The notes beneath the pieces were generated by a model. The model saw nothing but the letters and a program-made list of their open reading frames with translations. It had not been told where the DNA came from and made no database searches. Below, in pieces: positions 8,215-15,657 of a DNA stretch of 35,809 nucleotides; positions within the stretch are counted from its first letter, which is position 1; each line of letters opens with the position of its first letter. Origin of the DNA: Phycisphaerales bacterium UBA2266. GTDB taxonomy: Bacteria; Planctomycetota; Phycisphaerae; Sedimentisphaerales; Anaerobacaceae. The stretch covers positions 1 through 35,809 of the forward strand of contig DDXG01000085.1 in the NCBI GenBank assembly GCA_002347125.1, in the 5' to 3' direction. A program made the translations under genes and the position numbers.

Positions 8215-9684
8215 TCACTTACCGGCCCCTGGACGTGTGTAGCCGCGGTCGCGGGCTTCAGAGAGTAACTTCTGCATCTGCGCAGCGCGGTCGGCATTGG
8301 CAGCAATGATGTTCTTGGCCTCCTTAACATCTTCCTTGATGTTGTACAGCTCATTCTGCCTCGGCGCTTTGCGCTCGACAAGCTTCCAGTCGCCCATGCG
8401 GATCGCGTAGGTACTGTTAGCAGCATGCATGATGACGTGATCGCGTATAGGCAGGCCGGGGTTTTCCTCCGTGAACAAGCGCCACGCATTGAAGCTGTCT
8501 TCGGCGTTGCCATTGGGCAGCGGCACGTCGAGCACGCACGCGAGGGTCGCCAAGATATCCGTGAGACAGATGACTTGGTCGCTCACCGTTCCAGCGGGGA
8601 CTTTGCCGGGCCAGCGCACGAGGAAAGGTTCGCGAAAACCACCTTCCCACTCGCTATGTTTGCCGCCGCGTAAAGGGCCGTTGATGGCAAGACCGGCATC
8701 CATAGCATATTTGATCTCTGGGTCACCCTGGAAAATCACGCCACCATTATCGCTGGTGAAGATGACGAGCGTGTTGTCCGCAAGCTTGAGTCTGTCAAGT
8801 TGTTCCAGAATCTGTCCCACACACCAATCGAGTTCTTCGATGAAATTGCCATATCTGTCGAACGGACTCCCCGTGAAGCGGGGATGGTAATCATGCGGTT
8901 TATGCACCGCCGTGGCCGCATAATACATGAAGAAGGATTCGGAACTGTTCTTCTCGATCCAGTCTGTGGCTTTGTCGGTGAACGCCTCCATGAGATAATT
9001 TGTCTTGTATTGCTCTTTGATGCCCTTGGTATAGTTACTCGGGCTATAATCTTCCATTACCTTGACATCCTCGCCGGGGATGCGACCGAGAAGTGTTTCG
9101 TTTTCTATGAATGTGTGCGGGCCGTTCCACGCGTTAGCCGCGATGCCAAAGAAGTAATCGAATCCGATTGCCCGGGGGCCTGGCGTGAGTGGCTTGTTCC
9201 AGTCTGTTCCCGGAGGCGTTTGCAAGCCGAGATGCCACTTGCCAAACGCAGCGGTGCGGTAGCCCTGACCTTTGCAGAGAGATGCAAGCGTGAGACGGTC
9301 GGTTTCAATTTGCAGCGGAGCTGCGGCACCGATGACTCCGCCGCCATCTCCACGCGTGCGCCAATCGTAGCGCCCCGTCATTATTCCGTAGCGCGTCGGC
9401 GAACAGACCGAACTGGGTGCGTAAGCGTTAGTAAAGCGCCGCCCTTCACGCGCAAGCCTGTCAAGATTCGGCGTTTTTAACGTTGCCGGCGCACCGTAAC
9501 AATGCGAACTGCCCCATCCGTAGTCATCGGCGAGGATGACGATGATGTTGGGCTTCCTCCTCTGTGCGGAAAAGTAAGGTGTGGCCTGTAGCGCGACCCG
9601 GGTAAAAGAGGCAAGGGCTGCGGCAGTTGCTGCAATACCTCCCGATGAAACAAATCTGCGTCTTGATACTTTCTTGTTTTCCAT
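8215..9684 (-). CDS. Arylsulfatase-type sulfatase (family S1, formylglycine)
   Basis: 489 residues. A twin-arginine leader (SRRRFVSSGGIAATAAALAS) suggests Tat export. The sulfatase core begins at PNIIVILADDYGWG, where D53/D54 are calcium ligands. The signature SVCSPTRYGIMTGR places the cysteine that is matured to formylglycine at C94. GKWHLG and TSDNGG are further family motifs. The family hydrolyses sulfate esters of carbohydrates; this needs an FGE or anSME maturase encoded elsewhere. The start lies 4 bases after the GH13 stop, so the two genes are co-transcribed. Its presence between GH13 and GH9 suggests the target glycan is sulfated, though this is inference. Confidence 0.93.
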   Translation of the reverse strand: MENKKVSRRRFVSSGGIAATAAALASFTRVALQATPYFSAQRRKPNIIVILADDYGWGSSHCYGAPATLKTPNLDRLAREGRRFTNAYAPSSVCSPTRYGIMTGRYDWRTRGDGGGVIGAAAPLQIETDRLTLASLCKGQGYRTAAFGKWHLGLQTPPGTDWNKPLTPGPRAIGFDYFFGIAANAWNGPHTFIENETLLGRIPGEDVKVMEDYSPSNYTKGIKEQYKTNYLMEAFTDKATDWIEKNSSESFFMYYAATAVHKPHDYHPRFTGSPFDRYGNFIEELDWCVGQILEQLDRLKLADNTLVIFTSDNGGVIFQGDPEIKYAMDAGLAINGPLRGGKHSEWEGGFREPFLVRWPGKVPAGTVSDQVICLTDILATLACVLDVPLPNGNAEDSFNAWRLFTEENPGLPIRDHVIMHAANSTYAIRMGDWKLVERKAPRQNELYNIKEDVKEAKNIIAANADRAAQMQKLLSEARDRGYTRPGAGK

Positions 9685-9688
9685 TTCG

Positions 9689-11095
9689 TTACCTCGCTGA
9701 CGATTTAATTAACGACTGGGCCGGAGGGGGTGTGTCTTTAACATAGATCCGGTAGCCCCAGCCCGGCAGGTTCACGACATTTGAAAGCGGCCCTGTCCCG
9801 CCATTGAGGGCTTCGGTGAAGTCGCCTTCGGGCAAAGCATCGGTGATGGTCCCGGAAATCTGCTTCGAAGAGAAGTTGATGACCACGAACACAACGTTGT
9901 TCCCCTTCTTCCGCTCCATGACAAAAAGGTCGTGGTTGTTGCTGGTGTTCAGGTACCGGTAGCTTCCGCCCCACACCGCGGGATTGTAGCGGTGAACCGC
10001 GCCCAGCTTCGTATAGAGATCCGTGAACTCACTGGCATTGGAAGCTTCTGGTGGCCAGCGTAACCAGTCGTACTCCTTTCCCCAGGCATGGGGAATACGC
10101 CGGGGACTGTTGATCTCGTTGCCCATGAAATACATCCACTTCCCAGGCATCGTGGCCACCAGTACGGCAAAGGCCTTCTGCCCCCCTTTGAAGCGTTCAT
10201 CCATATTGCCGGCAATTTTCCCCCCGGGAAACATCCCCACGTTAAAGTCGTGGTTGTCGAGGTGTCGCATGCGCAGGGCGCCAACCGGATACTCGGACAG
10301 ATCCCGCCGGATATTTTCGTCGATGAGCGAAGCGGGCTCACCCTTCTGGACAATCTCCACGATCATGGTCCTGGCGTTGCGCCAGTCATAGGTCATGTCA
10401 TAAAGCGGGTGCAAGCGCGCTCCATCGGCCTCGGCCAGCATGAAGAGGGGCTTGATCTTTCTGAGCTCCGGGATGATTTCCTGGAACAGTTCAGGGAGCT
10501 GGCCATTGGAGGCACAGTCGACGCGGTATCCGTCAATGTCCACTTCTTCGATCCAGTACTTGAGCGACTCGAGCATGTACTGGCGGGCCTCGGGAATATC
10601 ATAGTTCCAGGCCGGCATCCCCCATGCTTCGCCCTTGAACCATTCCGGATGCAGCTTATAGATTTCGTTTTCCGGAGGTATGTACAGGGGAACGATGTCC
10701 TGGATCACATACATGCCGTTGTCATGCAGGGCTTTGACAAGATGCTTGTAGTCTTGCAGCGAGCCCATGGCCGGGTTCACCCCGCGGTAGTCGACACTCC
10801 GGAAATTGTTGCAGCGCCTCTGGGCGTCCCGAGAGGTATCTTGGGAACACGGGTGTACCGGCATGAGGTAGATGATGCCCACGTGCAGCGACTTGAGCCG
10901 GGGAATGTCCTTTTCGATTTCCTTGAACCCGCCGGTGTTGTTGTAATAGCGGGTGGCAATCTGGTAGACGGGCAGGCCCCAGCTCCACTCCGGTCCCGCC
11001 GGCTCGGCGGCAAAGCCCGGCAGCACACTGGCGATGAGGCCGAAAGCCAGCAACACTGCGGCCGTCCGGCGAACAGGCTTACCTTGGTTCGTCAT
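9689..11095 (-). CDS. Exported GH13 alpha-amylase-family protein with altered region I
   Basis: 468 residues from the ATG at 11095, placed behind AAGGAGAATAATC and followed by a signal peptide (RRTAAVLLAFGLIASVLPGF, cut near AAE). The start overlaps the end of the beta-helix gene by 17 bases, so translation is probably coupled. GH13 conserved regions are visible: region II DGYRVDCAS (nucleophile D193), region III MLAEADG (acid/base E222), region IV RHLDNHD (D283). Region I, usually DxVxNH, reads DIVPLY near residue 133, so the Asn-His pair is missing. A short C-terminal beta domain (VVFVVINFSSK) fits the family. It likely acts on alpha-glucosidic bonds, but the altered region I makes the specificity unusual. 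Confidence 0.85.
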   Translation of the reverse strand: MTNQGKPVRRTAAVLLAFGLIASVLPGFAAEPAGPEWSWGLPVYQIATRYYNNTGGFKEIEKDIPRLKSLHVGIIYLMPVHPCSQDTSRDAQRRCNNFRSVDYRGVNPAMGSLQDYKHLVKALHDNGMYVIQDIVPLYIPPENEIYKLHPEWFKGEAWGMPAWNYDIPEARQYMLESLKYWIEEVDIDGYRVDCASNGQLPELFQEIIPELRKIKPLFMLAEADGARLHPLYDMTYDWRNARTMIVEIVQKGEPASLIDENIRRDLSEYPVGALRMRHLDNHDFNVGMFPGGKIAGNMDERFKGGQKAFAVLVATMPGKWMYFMGNEINSPRRIPHAWGKEYDWLRWPPEASNASEFTDLYTKLGAVHRYNPAVWGGSYRYLNTSNNHDLFVMERKKGNNVVFVVINFSSKQISGTITDALPEGDFTEALNGGTGPLSNVVNLPGWGYRIYVKDTPPPAQSLIKSSAR

Positions 11096-13220
11096 GATTA
11101 TTCTCCTTGTTTGAATCGGGGGTTGCCTTCGCCGAAGCGATCCAGGCCGCATCGCCGTAGACCCCGGCCTGGCTGTAGTCAAAGGGCTTGAAGCCGGTCT
11201 GCTTGATGACCTTATCGGAGGCGAAGCGGAAATCATAGATAGTCGGGTCAACAAACGTCGGATCGGCGATGACCGAGCCTCCATCTCGCCCCATCGCCCG
11301 CCACTGGTCCCAGGACTTGCCCGCAAAGCCCAAGTCCTTCCCATCCGTGCGCCAGTAGATGTTGTTCCTCAGGTCCGCAAGAACATCGGCTTCCCACTGC
11401 CAGGGTCTGCCAAAGAGCTCGCCCCGGTCGAAAAAGACAATGTTGCGTTCGAACGTGAAGGAGAGGTGGTCCCCGGCTTTCTTTTGGGCTGTGCCCCTCA
11501 CCTGCTCCTGCTCGCTAAAGGCCAGGATGTTATTGCGCACCGTGTTATCCCGGCCGTAATGCTGGTGGAAGCCCCCGTCCGTGACGTTGTAGACCAGGTT
11601 GTTTTCAAGCAGCATGTTGGAGCTGCCCTCGTCGGTGTACAAGCCCCAGCCGCCGTAGCCCCAACAGTAAACGTCGTGGATGACGTTGTGGCTGATGACC
11701 GTGCCGTCGGAGATGCCCAGAGAATAGACTCCGGCCAGGTCGCTCATGCGACGCTGGCCCAGGTGGTGCAGGCGGTTGTAGCTGATGTTATTGCGCTTCG
11801 CCACGCTATTGCCGAAGCCCCAGGTCCAGCCCACCGACACGCCGGAATAGTAGAAGTCGCCGATGTCGTTGTGGGTGACGGTATTGTCGCCGCTCTGGCC
11901 GATCCACACGCCCACAGCGTCGGTAAAGATGCGGCCGCCGCTCTGGATGATGTTATTGTCCAGGGTGATATGATGGGTCCGCTCGGCCATGTTGCTTTGG
12001 ATTCTTTGTTCGCCGACGCGCACCCCGCCCGCGCCCAGGTCGCGGAACAGGCAACGTTCCACCCGGCACTGGCTGCAGCCCCGCCGGAACCAGAGGCCAT
12101 AGATGCCCACGTGCGCGATTTCGCAGTCCTGGAACACGACGTTCCGGGCGCCGTCGAGCATCACGGCAGCCTCGATGTTCTGGGCGGCCTGGGCCGGACC
12201 GTAGCCGCCGGCCGGCGTGAGCCACTGGCCGTGGTTGAAGGCCAGGCCCTTGAAGTGGACATGCTCCACGAAGCGGCCGGCGGCGGGGTCGCCCTGGATT
12301 TGCAGGAACTGGCCGGTCACGGGCGCTATGAACTCCATGGAGGCGAGATCTTCTCCCGACCGTGGCCTGTAATAGAGCTTTCCATCCCGGGCCAGGAACC
12401 ATTCGCCGGGTTCGTCCAGCGCGGACAGGAAATTTTCCAGGTGGAAGTAGCCTTTCGAACCCCAGGCCAGATCCTTCCAAAGGCTATAGGGTCGAAGGGC
12501 CCTGGGGCCCTCGCTACTAAAGGTGCGGCGGCCCGCGTCGATGGCGCTGATGAAGCGGTGCGTGTTGTTCCAGGAGTGGAACACCAACAGTTTCACATCG
12601 GCACGCTGCGCCGCGCTCAGCGGAGTAAGCAGCGACATCACCTCCTGGCTCACGGTAACGGTCTGGCGAAAGCGGCCCCCGCTCAAGTCGGTCTCGACCA
12701 CTTCCTCGAAGAAGAATTGGCCGGTGTCGGGTTCCACGGCGCGCCGCGTGCGGTGGCCGCCGGCCCACAACTGCTCGAAATACCACTGGCCCGAAGCCAC
12801 GCCCGGCACGTCGGCCACCCACAGGCCGTTTTCCCCGGGCCGGAACCCGGTTATCTTCTGCCCGCCGCTGAACACCGGCTTCGCCCCCGGCGCGGCCTCG
12901 TAATGGACCGGCGCCTCGGCGCTGCCGCCGTCCTCGGGCCTCAGCACCAGGGGCTCGGCGACAAGGTAAGTGCCGTCCGCTACTACCACCCGCACCGGGC
13001 CTGCCTTGCCGGCCGCACGCAGGCGGCGCACCGCATCGCGCGCGCCGATCAGGCTGGCCACCGGCTTCACCCGGCTGCCGTCGCCGGCGTCATCGCCCGC
13101 GGGGGCGACATGGATCCAGATGGGATCGGCGGCGGCGAAGCCCGGCAGCAGGCTGGCGATGAGACCGCAAGCCAACCAGACTGCGGCCCTCTGGTGAATA
13201 AACTGGCGTCGGTTTGACAT
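11079..13220 (-). CDS. Exported right-handed parallel beta-helix protein (polysaccharide lyase/hydrolase-like)
   Basis: 713 residues from the ATG at 13220 behind AAAGGAAG. The leader (residues 1-31: MSNRRQFIHQRAAVWLACGL, then LLPGFAAA) is followed by IWIHVAPAGDDAGDGS and a PVASLIGARDAVRRLRAAG segment, the usual entry of this family. From about residue 320 there are repeated coil motifs (VVFQDCEIAHVGIYG, ITLDNNIIQSGG, TVTHNDIGDFYYSGV, VISHNVIHDV, LLENNLVYNVTDGG) typical of pectate-lyase-like beta-helices. Such proteins are lyases, hydrolases (for example GH28, GH110, GH120) or binding proteins. I cannot place this one in a catalytic family. It begins 24 bases after the preceding TIM-barrel gene and shares an overlap with GH13 downstream. 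Confidence 0.82.
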   Translation of the reverse strand: MSNRRQFIHQRAAVWLACGLIASLLPGFAAADPIWIHVAPAGDDAGDGSRVKPVASLIGARDAVRRLRAAGKAGPVRVVVADGTYLVAEPLVLRPEDGGSAEAPVHYEAAPGAKPVFSGGQKITGFRPGENGLWVADVPGVASGQWYFEQLWAGGHRTRRAVEPDTGQFFFEEVVETDLSGGRFRQTVTVSQEVMSLLTPLSAAQRADVKLLVFHSWNNTHRFISAIDAGRRTFSSEGPRALRPYSLWKDLAWGSKGYFHLENFLSALDEPGEWFLARDGKLYYRPRSGEDLASMEFIAPVTGQFLQIQGDPAAGRFVEHVHFKGLAFNHGQWLTPAGGYGPAQAAQNIEAAVMLDGARNVVFQDCEIAHVGIYGLWFRRGCSQCRVERCLFRDLGAGGVRVGEQRIQSNMAERTHHITLDNNIIQSGGRIFTDAVGVWIGQSGDNTVTHNDIGDFYYSGVSVGWTWGFGNSVAKRNNISYNRLHHLGQRRMSDLAGVYSLGISDGTVISHNVIHDVYCWGYGGWGLYTDEGSSNMLLENNLVYNVTDGGFHQHYGRDNTVRNNILAFSEQEQVRGTAQKKAGDHLSFTFERNIVFFDRGELFGRPWQWEADVLADLRNNIYWRTDGKDLGFAGKSWDQWRAMGRDGGSVIADPTFVDPTIYDFRFASDKVIKQTGFKPFDYSQAGVYGDAAWIASAKATPDSNKENNHDEPR

Positions 13221-13244
13221 GGTAACTTCCTTTCTTTAACGCAG

Positions 13245-14072
13245 TCATACCATTTGACTCAGATGTTCCAGGCTTCTTTCTGCCTGCTCCGGCGTGCCGC
13301 ACTCTACACTGAACACAATATCGCGAGGCGTCTTGTTGCGCACGATGTCTACGATCTTTTCCCAGTCGATCACGCCGTCACCGCAAGCGCAGCCAACTGG
13401 TGTGCCCGTTACCTTGCCACGCTCGGCTTTGGAATGTTCTACAGAAATATCCTTTGCGTGCAGATGCACCAGCCGATCAGCAACACGATCCAGCCACGCG
13501 TACACATCTTGTCCGGCCAGGTAGGCGTTGCCCGTATCCATGTTGATGCCGATAGCCGGCGAGTCAACCAGGTTGTAGATTCGATCGAGTCCCTCCGGCG
13601 TCTTGGAATACTGTGCATGGGGTTCCAGACCAATCTTCACGCCCCGTCGTTCAGCGACGAAAGCAGCTTCCTGCAGCGTATACTTCATCAGGACGAAATC
13701 CTCTTCCTCGGTCGTCCACTTGGCCTTGATGCCTTCATCGCTGTTGACAACCGGCACGCCGATTTCTGCGGCGACCCGAATGGCCAGCTTGATGTATTCG
13801 CCATGGACATCCGGTCTCCCTAAAGGCCCATGCGACTGGAGCCCCGAAATCTTGAGCCCTGCCTTGTCGCAGGCCTCTTTGATTCGATATGGATCGTCAA
13901 ACATGGAGACCGTATGGAAATACCCCGCCTCGCTCATGAGTTCCCGTCCGAAGTGAACCATCGGCTCGATATACTCATATCCCATCTCGGCGGTTCGCTC
14001 GACGGCCCATTCAAAAGGCTTGTCGCTGCTGCGTGAAAACTCTGTATTCAAACCGATAGATATCTTGCCCAC
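13245..14072 (-). CDS. Sugar phosphate isomerase/epimerase-like TIM barrel
   Basis: 275 residues, cytoplasmic, from a GTG at 14072 with AAAGGAGC seven bases upstream. The fold is the AP-endonuclease-2/xylose-isomerase-like barrel. Likely divalent-metal ligands are in VKIGLEPHAQ (Glu), GINMDTGNAYL (Asp, with following acidic residues), LVHLHAKDI (His, Asp) and VFSVECG (Glu). Family members isomerise, epimerise or dehydrate sugars and inosose-type compounds. In this operon with a Gfo/Idh/MocA dehydrogenase, an oxidise-then-isomerise route for the released sugar is plausible. It has no export signal, so its substrate must enter the cell. Confidence 0.85.
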   Translation of the reverse strand: MGKISIGLNTEFSRSSDKPFEWAVERTAEMGYEYIEPMVHFGRELMSEAGYFHTVSMFDDPYRIKEACDKAGLKISGLQSHGPLGRPDVHGEYIKLAIRVAAEIGVPVVNSDEGIKAKWTTEEEDFVLMKYTLQEAAFVAERRGVKIGLEPHAQYSKTPEGLDRIYNLVDSPAIGINMDTGNAYLAGQDVYAWLDRVADRLVHLHAKDISVEHSKAERGKVTGTPVGCACGDGVIDWEKIVDIVRNKTPRDIVFSVECGTPEQAERSLEHLSQMV

Positions 14073-14139
14073 TCTGTTTGCTCCTTTCTGCGGACTGACC
14101 TTAAGGCACCTTGGCCTGTTCTTATCATCCGCGTGGTCT

Positions 14140-15459
14140 TTAGAGATGCCAAGGGCTGCGCATTGCCCGCTTCAGCATTCGACTAGCTTCAGAATCACTT
14201 ACGAAGTCCTCCTTCTCGGGATCCCATTGCAGCTTTCGACCCAGTCGAGTGCAGATATCCGTCAGATGACAGATCGTGTCTGTGCGGACGGCGACGTCGA
14301 TGGGGCAGATCGTTTTGTCTCTTGTCCTGATCGCGTCGAGGAAGTTCCGCTGATGGCCCTTGCTTTCAACAAGATGAATCTCGCCCTGGCGGATCACAGA
14401 GGTCAGCAGCGACTCCGGCTCCGCCCAGATGCCGCTTCGATTGACATGTACCCAACCTTCAGTGCCCTGGAAGGTCACTCCTTGCCTATGTTGCTTATTG
14501 TCCATGTATATCATGGTCACGCCATCAGCATACCTGTGATGAACCTTCCAACTGATGGCACAGTCGGCCAGTCCATCCTCTGGAAATTCAGCGGTCCCTT
14601 CGATTTCAATGGGGCCGCTCTCGTCAGTGCCATGACCCCACTGAGCGATATCTACGTGGTGGACGCCCCAGAACCCACCTATGCCGCCAAGGCAATAGTC
14701 GGATATGTGATACCAGTTCGAGTAGCTTTCTTCCTTCGTCCATGGACGGCAACGCTGGTATGAATAGGGAGCCCAGGGAGCGGGACCGAGCCACATGTCA
14801 TAGTCAAGCCCTTGGGGCGCCGGCTGCGTTGGCTGATTAGGGACCAAGAAGTCATGAGGAACGCCGACTAAGATAGTGTGCAACTTGCCGATTCGACCAT
14901 TGCGGACTAATTCGCAGCCATACCGGAAATTCCGGTCGGATCGCTGTTGCGTGCCCCATTGGAAGATCGTGCCGTATCTGTGGCACGCGTCTCGAAGGGC
15001 TTTGTTCCAGGTCAGACTCAGACCGAGGGCCTTTTCCGTGTACATATCCTTGCCAGCCCGAGCGGCCTGCAATGAAACAGGGATATGCCAGTGATCCGGC
15101 GTGGCGACACAGACCGCATCAATGTCCTCTCGATCACAGACTTCGCGGAAGTCGTTGTACGTAACGCAAGCGGTGCCGTCGTAATACTCGTCGACAATCC
15201 CCTTGGCCTTCTGACGCTGGCTTTCGTAAACGTCACAAGCAGCGACGACCTGAACATCCTTGTGGGCCAGGAAGGCCCGCATCAATCCAGTTCCTTGAAT
15301 TCCCAAACCAATGAATCCCATCGCGATGCGGTTGCTTGGTGCGACGGCACCACTGCGGCCAAGCACGGTCGAAGGCACAATGTGTGGCATTGCCATGGCT
15401 GTAGCGGTTGTCTGAACAGCATTGCTGAGAAATCTGCGACGGCTAACGCTTGCACTCAT
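14140..15459 (-). CDS. Gfo/Idh/MocA-family dehydrogenase with Tat leader
   Basis: 439 residues. A twin-arginine leader is present (SVSRRRFLSNAVQTTATAMA), as in many exported family members of Planctomycetota. The Rossmann motif is GFIGLGIQGTGL (about residues 48-59), followed by AACDVY and VATPDHWH. The usual EKP motif reads TEKALG here: the lysine is kept but proline is replaced by alanine. A bacterial Gfo/Idh second domain follows (DYDMWLGPAPW, GGFWGVHHVDIAQWG, with the catalytic His-Asp pair in HHVD). The family performs NAD(P)-dependent oxidation or reduction of sugars, or acts as redox-neutral glycosidases. It is the first gene of the left cluster; the cluster promoter should lie at 15460-15600. 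Confidence 0.88.
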   Translation of the reverse strand: MSASVSRRRFLSNAVQTTATAMAMPHIVPSTVLGRSGAVAPSNRIAMGFIGLGIQGTGLMRAFLAHKDVQVVAACDVYESQRQKAKGIVDEYYDGTACVTYNDFREVCDREDIDAVCVATPDHWHIPVSLQAARAGKDMYTEKALGLSLTWNKALRDACHRYGTIFQWGTQQRSDRNFRYGCELVRNGRIGKLHTILVGVPHDFLVPNQPTQPAPQGLDYDMWLGPAPWAPYSYQRCRPWTKEESYSNWYHISDYCLGGIGGFWGVHHVDIAQWGHGTDESGPIEIEGTAEFPEDGLADCAISWKVHHRYADGVTMIYMDNKQHRQGVTFQGTEGWVHVNRSGIWAEPESLLTSVIRQGEIHLVESKGHQRNFLDAIRTRDKTICPIDVAVRTDTICHLTDICTRLGRKLQWDPEKEDFVSDSEASRMLKRAMRSPWHL

Positions 15460-15478
15460 AATCTTTCTCGCTGTAGTC

Positions 15479-15494
15479 GTATCTGTTTAGCGGG
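15479..15494 (+). repeat. Solo inverted-repeat end of an IS66-like element
   Basis: GTATCTGTTTAGCGGG here is identical to the right end (read inward) of the small element at 21.2 kb, including the bases beyond the 14-bp core. It points rightward, so an element would have extended into 15495 and beyond, but no matching partner lies nearby. It sits 19 bases upstream of the Gfo/Idh start and may mark a deletion or rearrangement. Confidence 0.5.
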
Positions 15495-15513
15495 TTGACC
15501 GGCTGATACGGCC

Positions 15514-15592
15514 AATCATATGCTCTTTGTTGTATCCGAGATTTCCCATATGTCACCATAAACTGCAGTCTCACGCGCTACAGCATATGATT
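15514..15592. promoter_or_regulatory. Inverted pair of AATCATATGCT sites upstream of the left cluster
   Basis: AATCATATGCT at 15514-15524 recurs as its exact complement AGCATATGATT at 15582-15592. Each contains the palindrome CATATG, and a third CATATG lies between them. The pair lies 55-133 bases upstream of the first gene of the 15.5-to-1 kb cluster. This is the layout of a two-site operator with DNA looping, but no regulator is known for it and no clear -35/-10 pair was found. Confidence 0.35.
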
Positions 15593-15657
15593 CTATCGTA
15601 ATGACCGGGGGCATTGCAACCCCTCAGGCGGTTCCATCGGGGCAAGTCATCGAAACC

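Noticed and set aside
8018..8218. An N-terminal extension of the GH9 protein from 8218
   Set aside because: It would place a typical signal peptide 67 residues inside the protein and bypass the strong ribosome site before 8017.
11466..13217. 583-codon open frame on the plus strand opposite the beta-helix gene
   Set aside because: It is the GC-rich shadow of a well-supported gene, has low-complexity Val/Ala/His-rich composition and no domain or ribosome site.
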